Shown here: positions 1 through 7,057 of the stretch, one piece after another
How positions within the stretch are numbered: position 1 is the first letter of the stretch
Layout of the letters: every line of letters begins with the position of its first letter
From: Succinatimonas sp. UBA7265
GTDB lineage: Bacteria; Pseudomonadota; Gammaproteobacteria; Enterobacterales; Succinivibrionaceae
Length of the DNA stretch: 23,001 nucleotides
Assembly (NCBI GenBank): GCA_002473165.1
Contig: DKSD01000020.1
Span: 1-23,001 of the forward strand
Reading direction: 5' to 3'
Made by a program: the position numbers and the translations under genes
The notes under the pieces: generated by a model
Databases searched by the model: none
What the model was told of the DNA's origin: nothing
What the model saw: the letters and a program-made list of their open reading frames with translations, nothing else

Positions 1-383
1 AGGTTAAATCCCCTTACATGCACATGCTTTGCGTGGATCTCCTCGCAGATGTTCGAGAGCCCGAACTCGTGGTACACGCTGTCGAGCATCAGACAGCCGG
101 CGTTGCGCACCGCGCTTGTCTCGGCTTTGTCCTTCTTTTCGTTCAGGGTGACGGTGATCTTCCTGGAGCTGCTGAGTTTTTGCGCATCGCGCCCGGCCAG
201 CGCCTCCGCCAGCTTCTCCTTTGCCCAGATCATGGGATCGACATCCCCGTGCTCGGCGCGGATTGACTCCTCGGTGCCCAGCTTTTGGACGATCTTCGTT
301 TTTACTTTGCCGCTGAGATCGCGGAACGACTCAACGATGTAGTAGCTGGCGGCGTTTTTTGACTTTGAGACTGAGATGCGCAT
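1..383 (-). CDS. IS1634-family transposase, N-terminal part (runs off the left edge)
   Basis: An open minus-strand frame starts at ATG 383 and continues without a stop to base 3, giving 127 residues that leave the window. The translated start reads MRISVSKSKNAASYYIVES, followed by GKVKTKIVQKLGT and later FGLSNICEEI. I recognise this as the typical N-terminus of IS1634-type (IS4 superfamily, DDE) transposases: a KSKNA..YYIV strand, a K.V.KLGT segment and a GL..IC.EI segment. The catalytic DDE domain lies beyond the edge, so intactness cannot be judged. The start is backed by AAGGA at 391-395, seven bases upstream, and a TATACT -10 at 412-417. The family call is from memory of the family and is fairly sure; the exact element is unknown. 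Confidence 0.8.
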   Translation of the reverse strand, partial: MRISVSKSKNAASYYIVESFRDLSGKVKTKIVQKLGTEESIRAEHGDVDPMIWAKEKLAEALAGRDAQKLSSSRKITVTLNEKKDKAETSAVRNAGCLMLDSVYHEFGLSNICEEIHAKHVHVRGFN

Positions 384-390
384 TCAGTTT

Positions 391-438
391 TCCTTGTGGA
401 TTACAGTCTAAAGTATAACACATTTTACAAAAATACAA
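391..438 (-). promoter_or_regulatory. Promoter and ribosome binding site of the transposase gene
   Basis: On the minus strand a TATACT hexamer (412-417) lies about 25 bases before an AAGGA ribosome binding site (391-395), which is spaced 7 bases from the ATG. The -35 is poor: TTGTAT with a 15-base gap (433-438), or TGTTGT with 17. The promoter is therefore probably weak, as is common for transposase genes. Confidence 0.45.
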
Positions 439-454
439 CATAAAATTTAGGTCT

Positions 455-491
455 TAAAAAAATAAAAAAAATATGGCGGTTCAACGCCATA
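455..491 (-). terminator. Intrinsic terminator upstream of the transposase
   Basis: The stem TATGGCG (472-478) pairs perfectly with CGCCATA (485-491) around a 6-base loop. On the minus strand it is followed by a long run of T broken by single A bases. It sits between the transposase promoter and any minus-strand transcript coming from the right, so it should block read-through into the transposase. It may lie within or at the end of the insertion sequence. Confidence 0.7.
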
Positions 492-784
492 AATTCAAAA
501 TCCCGAGGTCAGCTTTTGGTCAACTGTCGAATGTCCGGTCCTGCACGACTGCCAGCCTGATGTGTGTCATTTAAATTTCGCTCCTTTGCCTGAACCGGCC
601 TGAAAGCATAGCGCCGCCTCAGCGCGGCTTTGCCTCATTTTAACAATACCGGATAAGCATTGTAACCGCGCCGCGCCCGCTGACGCCTGCCGCACTGCGG
701 CCAAAAACCTGCTTAAGATCACATTTTCCCGGCAATCCCCAAAAAGGGCTTGCACAAAAACTGAAACTTATTTACCATATCAGC
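492..784. other. Intergenic stretch without a supportable gene
   Basis: Nothing here has a ribosome binding site plus recognisable protein. A 62-residue minus-strand frame (567-755) has no family resemblance and no good start signal. A direct repeat GGTCA...GGTCA at about 508-523 lies just outside the terminator and might relate to the insertion sequence end, but I cannot define the boundary. Confidence 0.5.
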
Positions 785-893
785 ATCATCTTAACGTTGT
801 GTTCTGATGGTTTGTGGCGGGTTCCCCTTCGGGGGTGCCTCAAACTCCAAAGCAGATAATTAGCCCCGTACTTCAAGTCCGGGGCCTTTTTTT
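785..893 (+). ncRNA. Candidate structured small RNA, left intergenic region
   Basis: Two strong RNA hairpins lie in tandem on the plus strand with no downstream plus-strand gene. The first (810-845) has GTTTG/CAAAC, GGC/GCC and CCCC/GGGG pairings closed by a very stable C(UUCG)G tetraloop. The second (863-885) is GCCCCG/CGGGGC followed by seven T, an intrinsic terminator. A possible promoter is TTGCAC (750-755), a 17-base gap, then TACCAT (773-778). It is weak, so the 5' end is a guess. I do not recognise an Rfam family. It could instead be the tail of an unrecognised longer transcript. Confidence 0.35.
863..893 (+). terminator. Intrinsic terminator of the candidate small RNA
   Basis: GCCCCG (863-868) pairs with CGGGGC (880-885), with two further inner pairs, and is followed by T887-893. 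The direction is clearly plus strand, although no plus-strand protein gene precedes it. Confidence 0.7.
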
Positions 894-1053
894 GCCTGGC
901 GCGCCAACTCCCTGTGCAGTTTGCCAGCTTAAGCCCGCCTGTCTTTTCATGAAACAAAATTTCAGCATTTTTCACTAAAGCGCACTGCGCACGCCCAGGC
1001 CTCAATACTCTCCCCGTCTCCACAAAAGAATTCTTCCCGAGCCGCCAGGGCAC

Positions 1054-1077
1054 AAAAAAGCCCCGCCTGGGCGGGGC
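1054..1077 (-). terminator. Terminator of the feoAB operon
   Basis: GCCCCGCC and GGCGGGGC (1060-1077) form a compact GC hairpin followed on the minus strand by six T (1054-1059). It lies about 30 bases past the feoB stop. Confidence 0.85.
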
Positions 1078-1105
1078 CTCAAAGTTTCAGATGAAATTAT
1101 GCGTC

Positions 1106-3250
1106 TCAGACGTTGCGCGCTGCGATCTGCAGCCCGGCGGCGCCTCTGTTCTTCCTAAAGAGCAGATAGAAGAACGCGCCCAGGATCACCAGGGCAACCA
1201 CGGTGAACGGGCCGAAAGCCACCTGCCCTAAGATCAGGCCGCCTAACTGGTAGACTACGAGCGCCAGGCAGTAAGCGTAGACGAGCATATAGGTGACGGC
1301 AAAGCCGAACCATCTGCCCGAGCCGAACTGGCGCTTCATGGCGCCTAAGGCCGCCACGCAAGGGGTCGACCAGAGGTTGAAGGCCAGGTAGGCAAACGCG
1401 GCCACGGCGCAAGGGAACACGCCCTGCAGGGCCTGGGACAGGCCGGCGTCATCCTCGGCAACCTCGCCTAAACCCAAGAGCACCGCGAGCGTGCCCACGA
1501 CATTCTCTTTAGCCAGCAGGCCCGTGATCACCGCCACGGAAGCCTGCCAGGTGCCAAAGCCGACCGGCACGAAGATGAACGCGACAGCGGTTCCAAAGGC
1601 GGCGAGCATGGAATCTGAGACCTCGGTCATGCCAAAGCCATCCTCGGTAAAGCCGAAGTTTGAGAGGAACCAGATCACGACCACAGTCGCGAAGATGATG
1701 GTTCCGGCCTTGATGATAAAGGCCTTGCAGCGCTCATAGGTGGTGCGGAACACGTTCAGGGCGCGCGGCATGTGGTAGTCAGGCAGTTCCATCACGAACG
1801 GGGAGACTTCCTCCTGGAAGGCCGAGCTCTTCTTTAAAATGATGCCGGTCACGGCGATCGAGAAGATACCCAGGAAGTAAACCGCCGGGGCGATCCAGGT
1901 CGAATCCGGGAAGAAAGCCATGAAGATCATGGTCATGATCGGCAGCTTGGCCGAGCACGGCAGGAACGAGGTCGTGATCAGGGTGATGCGCTGCTCGTTG
2001 ACGTTGTCGATGCTCTTCGTGGACATCAAAGCCGGAACGGCGCAGCCGGTGGCGATGAGGATAGGGATGAACGAACGGCCGGAGAGACCGAACTTTCTGA
2101 AGAGGCGGTCGAGCACGAAGGCCACGCGGGTCATGTAGCCGCACTGCTCCACAATTGAGAGCAGGAAGAACAGCACGATCATCTGCGGTACGAAGCCCAG
2201 CACCGCGCCCACGCCGCCGATGATGCCGTCGACGATCAGCGAAGACAGCCACTCAGGCGCCTGGGCTGCGGCAAGCAGCCAGTTCGCGCCGTCGGTGCAC
2301 CATTCGCCGAAGACGACGTCGTTGGCGTAGTCCGTGGCGGCGGTGCCCACGGTGGTTACAGCCAGATAGTAGATGACGTAAATGACCGCCGCGAAGATCG
2401 GCAGGGCCAGCCAGCGATTCGTGACGATGTTGTCAATCTTGCGGGACACGGACGAGAGCCTGGCCTTGGAGGCCACTTTCACCACGGAAGGGATGATCCT
2501 GTCGATGTAGGCGTAACGGGCCTGGGGGAAATAAGCCTCGGCATCGGTGCCAAACTCGCGCTCAATGGCGGAGCGCCCGCGGGCGACTTCGGAGAGCAGT
2601 TTCTCAGAGCCCTTGTACTCCTGCAGGTAAACCTTGTCCTGCTGCAACAGCGACGTGGCGATAAAAGCCTTCTGGGCGCTGTTGGCATCTTTGCCTAAAA
2701 GCGCGCCGATCTCGCCTAACATCTGCACCACGCTCTGAGGGTAGACCGCGCCCACCTTGTCTGATGCCTTGGCTTTGTCTATAGCCTCAAGCAGCTCTTT
2801 TAGGCCGGTGCCGCGGGAGGCGGAGATCGGAACGACCTGCACGCCTAAGGCCTCAGAGAGCGCCTTAGCGTTGACATCCAGGCCTTCGTCCTTTAACAGA
2901 TCAGTCATGTTCAGCGCCACAACCATCGGCCTGCCCATGGGCAGCATTTCAAGCGTCAGCGACAGCGAGCGCTCCAGGTGGGTGGCGTCGATGATATTGA
3001 CGATAACGTCATAGTCATCCGAGAGCAGGAAATTGCGGGAAACGATCTCCTCGGCTGAATAAGGGGAGAGTGAGTACAGGCCCGGGAGATCGACGATGTC
3101 CCAGTCAGTCTTGCTGACCTTGCCGATCACCTGATCCACAGTCACGCCCGGCCAGTTGCCGACATACTGGTTGGCGCCGGTAAGCGCGTTGAACAGCGTG
3201 GTCTTGCCGCAGTTCTGATTGCCGATGAGGGCTAAAGTTTTTTCTGTCAT
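1106..3250 (-). CDS. feoB: Ferrous iron permease FeoB
   Basis: FeoB is the inner-membrane Fe(II) transporter, with a cytosolic GTPase domain and a transmembrane pore. With ATG 3250 the protein is 714 residues, somewhat shorter than E. coli FeoB. G motifs are complete: G1 GNQNCGKT (10-17), G3 DLPG (54-57), G4 NMTD (114-117) and G5 SASRG (143-147). A helical linker is followed by many membrane segments from about residue 285 to the end, including the conserved GCAVPALMST stretch of the gate region. I chose ATG 3250 rather than a start 9 codons upstream because the family begins right before the G1 strand. It also sits one base after the feoA stop, with GAGG about 9 bases upstream. It is the second gene of the feoAB operon. 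No FeoC is seen. Confidence 0.96.
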   Translation of the reverse strand: MTEKTLALIGNQNCGKTTLFNALTGANQYVGNWPGVTVDQVIGKVSKTDWDIVDLPGLYSLSPYSAEEIVSRNFLLSDDYDVIVNIIDATHLERSLSLTLEMLPMGRPMVVALNMTDLLKDEGLDVNAKALSEALGVQVVPISASRGTGLKELLEAIDKAKASDKVGAVYPQSVVQMLGEIGALLGKDANSAQKAFIATSLLQQDKVYLQEYKGSEKLLSEVARGRSAIEREFGTDAEAYFPQARYAYIDRIIPSVVKVASKARLSSVSRKIDNIVTNRWLALPIFAAVIYVIYYLAVTTVGTAATDYANDVVFGEWCTDGANWLLAAAQAPEWLSSLIVDGIIGGVGAVLGFVPQMIVLFFLLSIVEQCGYMTRVAFVLDRLFRKFGLSGRSFIPILIATGCAVPALMSTKSIDNVNEQRITLITTSFLPCSAKLPIMTMIFMAFFPDSTWIAPAVYFLGIFSIAVTGIILKKSSAFQEEVSPFVMELPDYHMPRALNVFRTTYERCKAFIIKAGTIIFATVVVIWFLSNFGFTEDGFGMTEVSDSMLAAFGTAVAFIFVPVGFGTWQASVAVITGLLAKENVVGTLAVLLGLGEVAEDDAGLSQALQGVFPCAVAAFAYLAFNLWSTPCVAALGAMKRQFGSGRWFGFAVTYMLVYAYCLALVVYQLGGLILGQVAFGPFTVVALVILGAFFYLLFRKNRGAAGLQIAARNV

Positions 3251-3251
3251 A

Positions 3252-3476
3252 TCACTGCACCTCGATAAGCCGGGCATCGCTCTTGCGCACGGTCAGCGAA
3301 TAACCGCGCACGTTTAATTCAATCGGATCGCCTAAAGGAGCCTCGCGCACCAAGGTGATTTTGGTCTTGGGGGTGATGCCCATGTCGAGCAGACGGCGGC
3401 GCAGCGATGTTCCCTCGCCGCGGACGGCCGTGACTTCGGCGCTCTCCCCGCTTTTAAGACTGTCCAGGGTTCTCAT
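3252..3476 (-). CDS. feoA: Ferrous iron transport protein FeoA
   Basis: This is a 74-residue SH3-like protein that binds and modulates FeoB at the cytosolic face. The usual FeoA features are visible: an early LKSGESAEV strand, RRRLLDMGITPKTKI (the conserved R..L.dmGi.pG turn) and a C-terminal RGYSLTVRKSDARLIEV segment. The length is normal for the family. AAAGG lies 7 bases before ATG 3476. The TGA is separated from the feoB ATG by one base, so the two are translationally coupled. The upstream region carries a promoter with several inverted repeats, suggesting metal-dependent repression. Confidence 0.93.
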   Translation of the reverse strand: MRTLDSLKSGESAEVTAVRGEGTSLRRRLLDMGITPKTKITLVREAPLGDPIELNVRGYSLTVRKSDARLIEVQ

Positions 3477-3522
3477 TCGTACTACCTTTATTTAAAGTAT
3501 TTTTTTCAATACGTTGCTTCAG

Positions 3523-3588
3523 GTTAGCTTTAGATAATTAGCCTTTGCTAACGTGAGATAGTTTAGGCTAACTGGTTACACCGTTCAA
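3523..3588 (-). promoter_or_regulatory. feoAB promoter with overlapping DtxR/MntR-like operators
   Basis: On the minus strand TTGAAC (3583-3588), a 17-base gap and TAAACT (3560-3565) form a plausible sigma-70 promoter with a start near 3553. A perfect TTAG-G-CTAA repeat (3563-3571) overlaps the -10. A second perfect repeat, TTAGC-CTTT-GCTAA (3538-3551), lies at the start of transcription. A GTTAGC half-site follows at 3523-3528. The first matches the core of the DtxR-type consensus (TTAG-S-CTAA). The second resembles, from memory, the E. coli MntR site centre TAGC-AAAG-GCTA. No full Fur box is visible. Confidence 0.55.
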
Positions 3589-3651
3589 GTTTTTTTACAC
3601 TGGATCACAAAAATAATAAGCCACAGCTAACAGGTTTTTGAAAAGCAAAAT

Positions 3652-3683
3652 AAAAGCCGTCGCGCGCAAACGGGACGGCTTTT
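3652..3683. terminator. Terminator after the alpha/beta hydrolase gene
   Basis: AAAAGCCGTC (3652-3661) pairs perfectly with GACGGCTTTT (3674-3683). The A/T ends make it usable from both strands. It lies directly after the hydrolase stop at 3700 and faces the feo promoter region. Confidence 0.8.
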
Positions 3684-3699
3684 GCGAGGATAAGTAAGA

Positions 3700-4611
3700 T
3701 CAGGCCTTGAGATGGCGGTCCAGGAAGGAAACGATGACGTCCTGCACCTCTTTTTGCACCCAGTACTCGCCGCCGTGCCCCGCCCCTTCAACGAGATAGC
3801 GCTCGCTCTCTATGCCGTGCTGCCTTAAGGCCTGGAACATGATGTCCGTCTCCGTCTCGGATACCAGGGTGTCAGCGGTGCCGTGGAACAGCAGGAATGG
3901 CGGGGTGTGCTCATCTATATAGTTGGCCGGGTTGAAGAGCGCGACCTCTTTGGGGCGGTCATTGACGCTCGCGTCCACGCCGCCGCAGATCGTGCAGCCG
4001 TTAAGCCACAGGGCCTGACAGGCGCTGGGCGAAGCGTACTCGCGCACCTTGGCATCGCCAAAGCCTTCGGCCATGCGCGAAAGATCGGTCACGCCGTAGA
4101 TATCGACGACGCAGGCGACATTGCTCTTCACATCGAGGTTTTCGCCCGCGTCAAACTTGCCTGACCACCCCGTGACTCCGGCAAAGGCTGAAAGATAGCC
4201 GCCAGCCGACGTGCCCATGATCCCGATGCGATCAGGAATGATGCCAAAGCGCATCGCGTTTTTGCGCAGGTAGCGCACCGCCGCTTTGACATCGATGATC
4301 GGCGCGGGCAGGCAGGCCTGCGGGGCGAAGCGGTACTCGACAGAGGCCACGAGGTACCCTTCCTGCGCCAGCCTCATCCTGATCTCCAGATGCGAGGCGC
4401 GGTTTGAGGTGATAAAGCCCCCGCCTGTCACGAAGACAACCGCCGGCACGTGCCGCCCCATGCGCGGCCTTAAAACGTCCATTTTCAGATCGACGTTTGG
4501 ATAGCTGTGGACGCTTACCTGAGAGTAAGTGATCCCCGCGATGAGATCGATGCGCGGGCTTTTAAGTGCGACTTTAAGGTGCCTGCTCTGATGGTATTCG
4601 CTGCTAAGCAT
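3700..4611 (-). CDS. Alpha/beta hydrolase, esterase-like (BD-FAE/HSL-type)
   Basis: This 303-residue cytosolic-looking serine hydrolase has no signal peptide. The oxyanion-hole strand VVFVTGGGF (58-66) corresponds to the HGGGF motif, with the His replaced by Thr. The nucleophile elbow is GTSAGG with Ser135. The acid is probably Asp247 in HGTADTLV, and the base His279 in GAGHGG. The VEYRFAPQ strand (91-98) is typical of acetyl-esterase/lipase and feruloyl-esterase-like members. The substrate is unknown; short acyl or plant-derived esters are an inference from the family. It appears monocistronic, flanked by terminators on both sides. Confidence 0.8.
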   Translation of the reverse strand: MLSSEYHQSRHLKVALKSPRIDLIAGITYSQVSVHSYPNVDLKMDVLRPRMGRHVPAVVFVTGGGFITSNRASHLEIRMRLAQEGYLVASVEYRFAPQACLPAPIIDVKAAVRYLRKNAMRFGIIPDRIGIMGTSAGGYLSAFAGVTGWSGKFDAGENLDVKSNVACVVDIYGVTDLSRMAEGFGDAKVREYASPSACQALWLNGCTICGGVDASVNDRPKEVALFNPANYIDEHTPPFLLFHGTADTLVSETETDIMFQALRQHGIESERYLVEGAGHGGEYWVQKEVQDVIVSFLDRHLKA

Positions 4612-4639
4612 GGCTGCATCCCTGAATAATTAGCTGTTA

Positions 4640-4675
4640 TGCTGTTAAAAATTTAAAGGGCGGTCGCCCGCCCTT
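4640..4675 (-). terminator. Terminator after the outer-membrane protein gene
   Basis: AAGGGCGG (4656-4663) pairs perfectly with CCGCCCTT (4668-4675) across a 4-base loop. On the minus strand it is followed by an AT-rich tail containing a run of five T. Confidence 0.8.
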
Positions 4676-4698
4676 ATTACGTGCCTGAAATCAGGATA

Positions 4699-5535
4699 TC
4701 AGAAGTTCGCCGAACCGTTGAGGTAGAACCCGTAGGAAGGATCCGAGCTGTATTTGTGAATTTCGTCGCCGTCGTTGCTGTAGATTTTGAAATCGCGGTC
4801 GAAAGTCGCATTTACACCGGCCCTGAGCGTGATGGCTTCGACGGGGTTAACCACAAAGCCTGCGGCGGCGTTGAAGCTGTCCTCGACGAAGTACCCCTTG
4901 CGGGCAAGAGCGGAGTCATCTGAGAGCTGATACACGTCCTGGTTAAAGGCGGAAACCGAGCCCTCCAGCGCTATCCAGTCAGCCCAGCGGTACATCACGC
5001 GGGTTTCGGGGTAGCCGAACACGCCTGACAGGCCGTAATCGCCCAGGCTGCGGTATTTTAAGGCCACGATCGGGATGAAGCGGTTTTCCGCCTCGTTGAA
5101 GTTGGCCTTAAGCCCAAGCATGAGCGAAAAATCCGGGTTTAAACGCACCGACACTCCGGCGCGCGGGCGCACGGTGTAGGCCTCCGAGGGATGGAAATCG
5201 TCTTCCCAGCCCAAGGAGCCGCCGATGCCGACAAAATAGCCGAATCCGTCAGAGAACTCGCCGTCATAATGCACGTCAGCGTGCAGCAGGTGCAGCTTGT
5301 TTATGGGATCGTAGCTGTCAAAATCATAATCGGTGACCTGATAACCCAGGGTAAAAAGCCCGTAACCGCCGACGATGCCGTAGGTGGTGGTCGTCACTTC
5401 ATCGTTAAAACCGTCCATGTCGGCAGAAGCCGAATGGGAGTAGACAGGCGAAACCCAGAAGCCGGCTGCGTCAGCCGAAGCTGACAGCGCGGCGGCCGTG
5501 AAGGCGGCGGCCGCTAAAGCACAAATCTTACGCAT
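4699..5535 (-). CDS. Predicted outer-membrane beta-barrel protein
   Basis: This 278-residue protein has a clear signal peptide (MRKICALAAAAFTAAALSASADA, cleavage near residue 23-24). The mature part consists of alternating amphipathic strands rich in Tyr, Gly, Asp and aromatic residues, with no long hydrophobic segment, and ends in Phe (NGSANF). These are marks of a barrel inserted by the BAM machinery. The regular strand/turn pattern (GIVGGYGLFTLGYQVTD, GYFVGIGGSLGWED, VRPRAGVSVRLN) suggests roughly 10-12 strands. I do not recognise a named family. Pore, adhesin or structural roles are all possible. It is a single-gene unit with its own -10 and terminator. Confidence 0.7.
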   Translation of the reverse strand: MRKICALAAAAFTAAALSASADAAGFWVSPVYSHSASADMDGFNDEVTTTTYGIVGGYGLFTLGYQVTDYDFDSYDPINKLHLLHADVHYDGEFSDGFGYFVGIGGSLGWEDDFHPSEAYTVRPRAGVSVRLNPDFSLMLGLKANFNEAENRFIPIVALKYRSLGDYGLSGVFGYPETRVMYRWADWIALEGSVSAFNQDVYQLSDDSALARKGYFVEDSFNAAAGFVVNPVEAITLRAGVNATFDRDFKIYSNDGDEIHKYSSDPSYGFYLNGSANF

Positions 5536-5585
5536 AGTGAAAATCCGTGTTTAAGAAAAAACTAAAAACCTGCTCCATGTCATTC

Positions 5586-5591
5586 ATTATA
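5586..5591 (-). promoter_or_regulatory. -10 box upstream of the outer-membrane protein gene
   Basis: A perfect TATAAT on the minus strand lies about 50 bases before the ATG at 5535. The -35 at the right distance (ATTACT) is poor, so an activator may be needed. The leader is AT-rich with only a weak ribosome binding site (ACGGA). Confidence 0.5.
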
Positions 5592-5772
5592 GCCGCCGCA
5601 AACCCAAAAGTAATGTGAAAATCAGGTTTATCAAAGTTCTTTTCATTTTTTACCCGGGTTTAGGCTCATTTCAGGCAGGACGTCCGGCCGGCAAAATAAC
5701 GGGCATTATTTTCAAAATTTCCTGACAGTTCCCTGCCATTTCACGGCAATTCCTTAGTTAATACATTGTTTT

Positions 5773-5778
5773 TATAAT
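5773..5778 (+). promoter_or_regulatory. -10 box upstream of the peptidase/7TM/ligase operon
   Basis: There is a perfect TATAAT about 80 bases before the chosen start at 5861. No good -35 is found at 16-18 bases. The surrounding 5700-5820 region is AT-rich. Confidence 0.4.
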
Positions 5779-5860
5779 GATTTATTAAGTTGTTAAACTT
5801 AAGCGGGCAGGCTTTTTTGTGCTATTCTTATGCAAATTTTTGACGGACCCCACAAAAAAT

Positions 5861-7054
5861 ATGATTCGTGCAACGATCCTTTTGGCCGCGGCCGCGGCGA
5901 CTTTAAGCCTGAGCGCCGCCGCCGAAGACGTCGGCGACAAGCTGCTTCAGGTAAAAGGCACTATGGACAGCATCAACGGGGAACTGAGTTCCCAGCGCGC
6001 TGAAATCAGCAGACTCAAATCCGATCTGCAGGCTCTGTCAGGCGAGAACCGCAAGCAAAACCGCCAGCTGCTTGATGAACTCAAGGCGCTGCGCCGCCAG
6101 AACCAGTCGGTTTTGGACACGAGTTCTGCGATCATCAAAGCCGGCACCGGCGATCAGCCTGCCTCAAAGGAACTGCTCAAAGCCGCAGCCGAGCCGCGCA
6201 ACTACGATCTCGAGACCCCTGACGGCAAGATGATCTTCGGCGGCGAGGAATATGTCTACGTCCAACAGGCCAACGCCACGCTCGCAGCCCGCGTCGACAC
6301 CGGCGCTTCCGTGTCGTCTATCACCGCCACGAACATCAGCCGCTTTGAAAGCAACGGCGTGAAGATGGTCCGCTTTACCATTGAGGCCAACGGCCGCGCT
6401 ATCGACTGCGAGGCGCCGTTCCTGCGTACCACCAGGGTGCGCCAGTCCTCCTCCGATGATTTCAGCTACCGCCTCGTCGTGGGGCTTAATATCAAGATAG
6501 GCTCCTATTCGGCTTACACCGAATTCAACCTCCAGGACCGCACCCGCATGGACTTCCCCATGCTGCTGGGCCGCTCGCTGCTCACTGACATCGCCGCCGT
6601 CGACGTGTCGCGCAATTACGTGCAGCAGCGCGCCGATCCTGACGGCCTCGTGCTCATAAACCGCGATCTCTTCGTGCTGCTGCAGCGCAACGGCGTCGAT
6701 CCTAACAAGGAGTACGACGAGCGCCAGAAACTCCTCGAAGGCGGCCAGATCGCAACTCCTGACAGCGATTACGGCACGAACCTCGGCACGAGCGCCCCTG
6801 AGGCCCTGCCTGAAGTCACGCAGCGGGCGCTGCGCGATGAGTACATGCAGCGCTTCACGGACGCCGGGCTGCCGCTGCCTGAGGACGAACAGGCAAGGCG
6901 CGCCAGGGAAGGAGCGCATGGTAAGGAAGGCGCCGCGCCTTCAGGCAGCAAAGCCGCGATCCCCGCGCCAGGCGATGAGGACAAAGCCGCATCCCCAAAT
7001 GAGCAGGCTGCAAAGCCTGAAAAGGATGCAGAGCCGAAAGAGGCGGAGGACTGA
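5861..7054 (+). CDS. Secreted retropepsin-like aspartic peptidase (RimB/DUF785 type), first gene of a three-gene operon
   Basis: With ATG 5861 the protein is 397 residues. It starts with a signal peptide (MIRATILLAAAAATLSLSAAA), so it acts in the periplasm. An alternative GTG start 14 codons upstream would bury the signal, so I prefer 5861 although its ribosome binding site is weak. Residues about 30-85 form a coiled coil. The peptidase domain (about 120-256) carries the catalytic motif ARVDTGAS (Asp146) and the second-lobe segment MLLGRSLL. Older databases call this fold 'ATP-dependent zinc protease', but it resembles a retroviral aspartic peptidase. The last 65 residues are a charged Ala/Pro/Glu/Lys tail. 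It is followed 3 bases later by the 7TM gene. From memory, this operon type has been named rlo (RimK-like operon); this would be RloA. Confidence 0.8.
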   Translation: MIRATILLAAAAATLSLSAAAEDVGDKLLQVKGTMDSINGELSSQRAEISRLKSDLQALSGENRKQNRQLLDELKALRRQNQSVLDTSSAIIKAGTGDQPASKELLKAAAEPRNYDLETPDGKMIFGGEEYVYVQQANATLAARVDTGASVSSITATNISRFESNGVKMVRFTIEANGRAIDCEAPFLRTTRVRQSSSDDFSYRLVVGLNIKIGSYSAYTEFNLQDRTRMDFPMLLGRSLLTDIAAVDVSRNYVQQRADPDGLVLINRDLFVLLQRNGVDPNKEYDERQKLLEGGQIATPDSDYGTNLGTSAPEALPEVTQRALRDEYMQRFTDAGLPLPEDEQARRAREGAHGKEGAAPSGSKAAIPAPGDEDKAASPNEQAAKPEKDAEPKEAED

Positions 7055-7057
7055 CAC

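Noticed and set aside
567..755. 62-residue minus-strand frame
   Set aside because: No motifs, poor start and no neighbouring operon; likely chance in GC-rich DNA.
772..1053. 93-residue minus-strand frame in the left intergenic region
   Set aside because: It overlaps a clear hairpin plus terminator, has no recognisable domain and no convincing ribosome binding site.
3531..3543. Fur box in the feo promoter
   Set aside because: Only one GATAAT unit is present; the 19-bp or 7-1-7 arrangement is missing.
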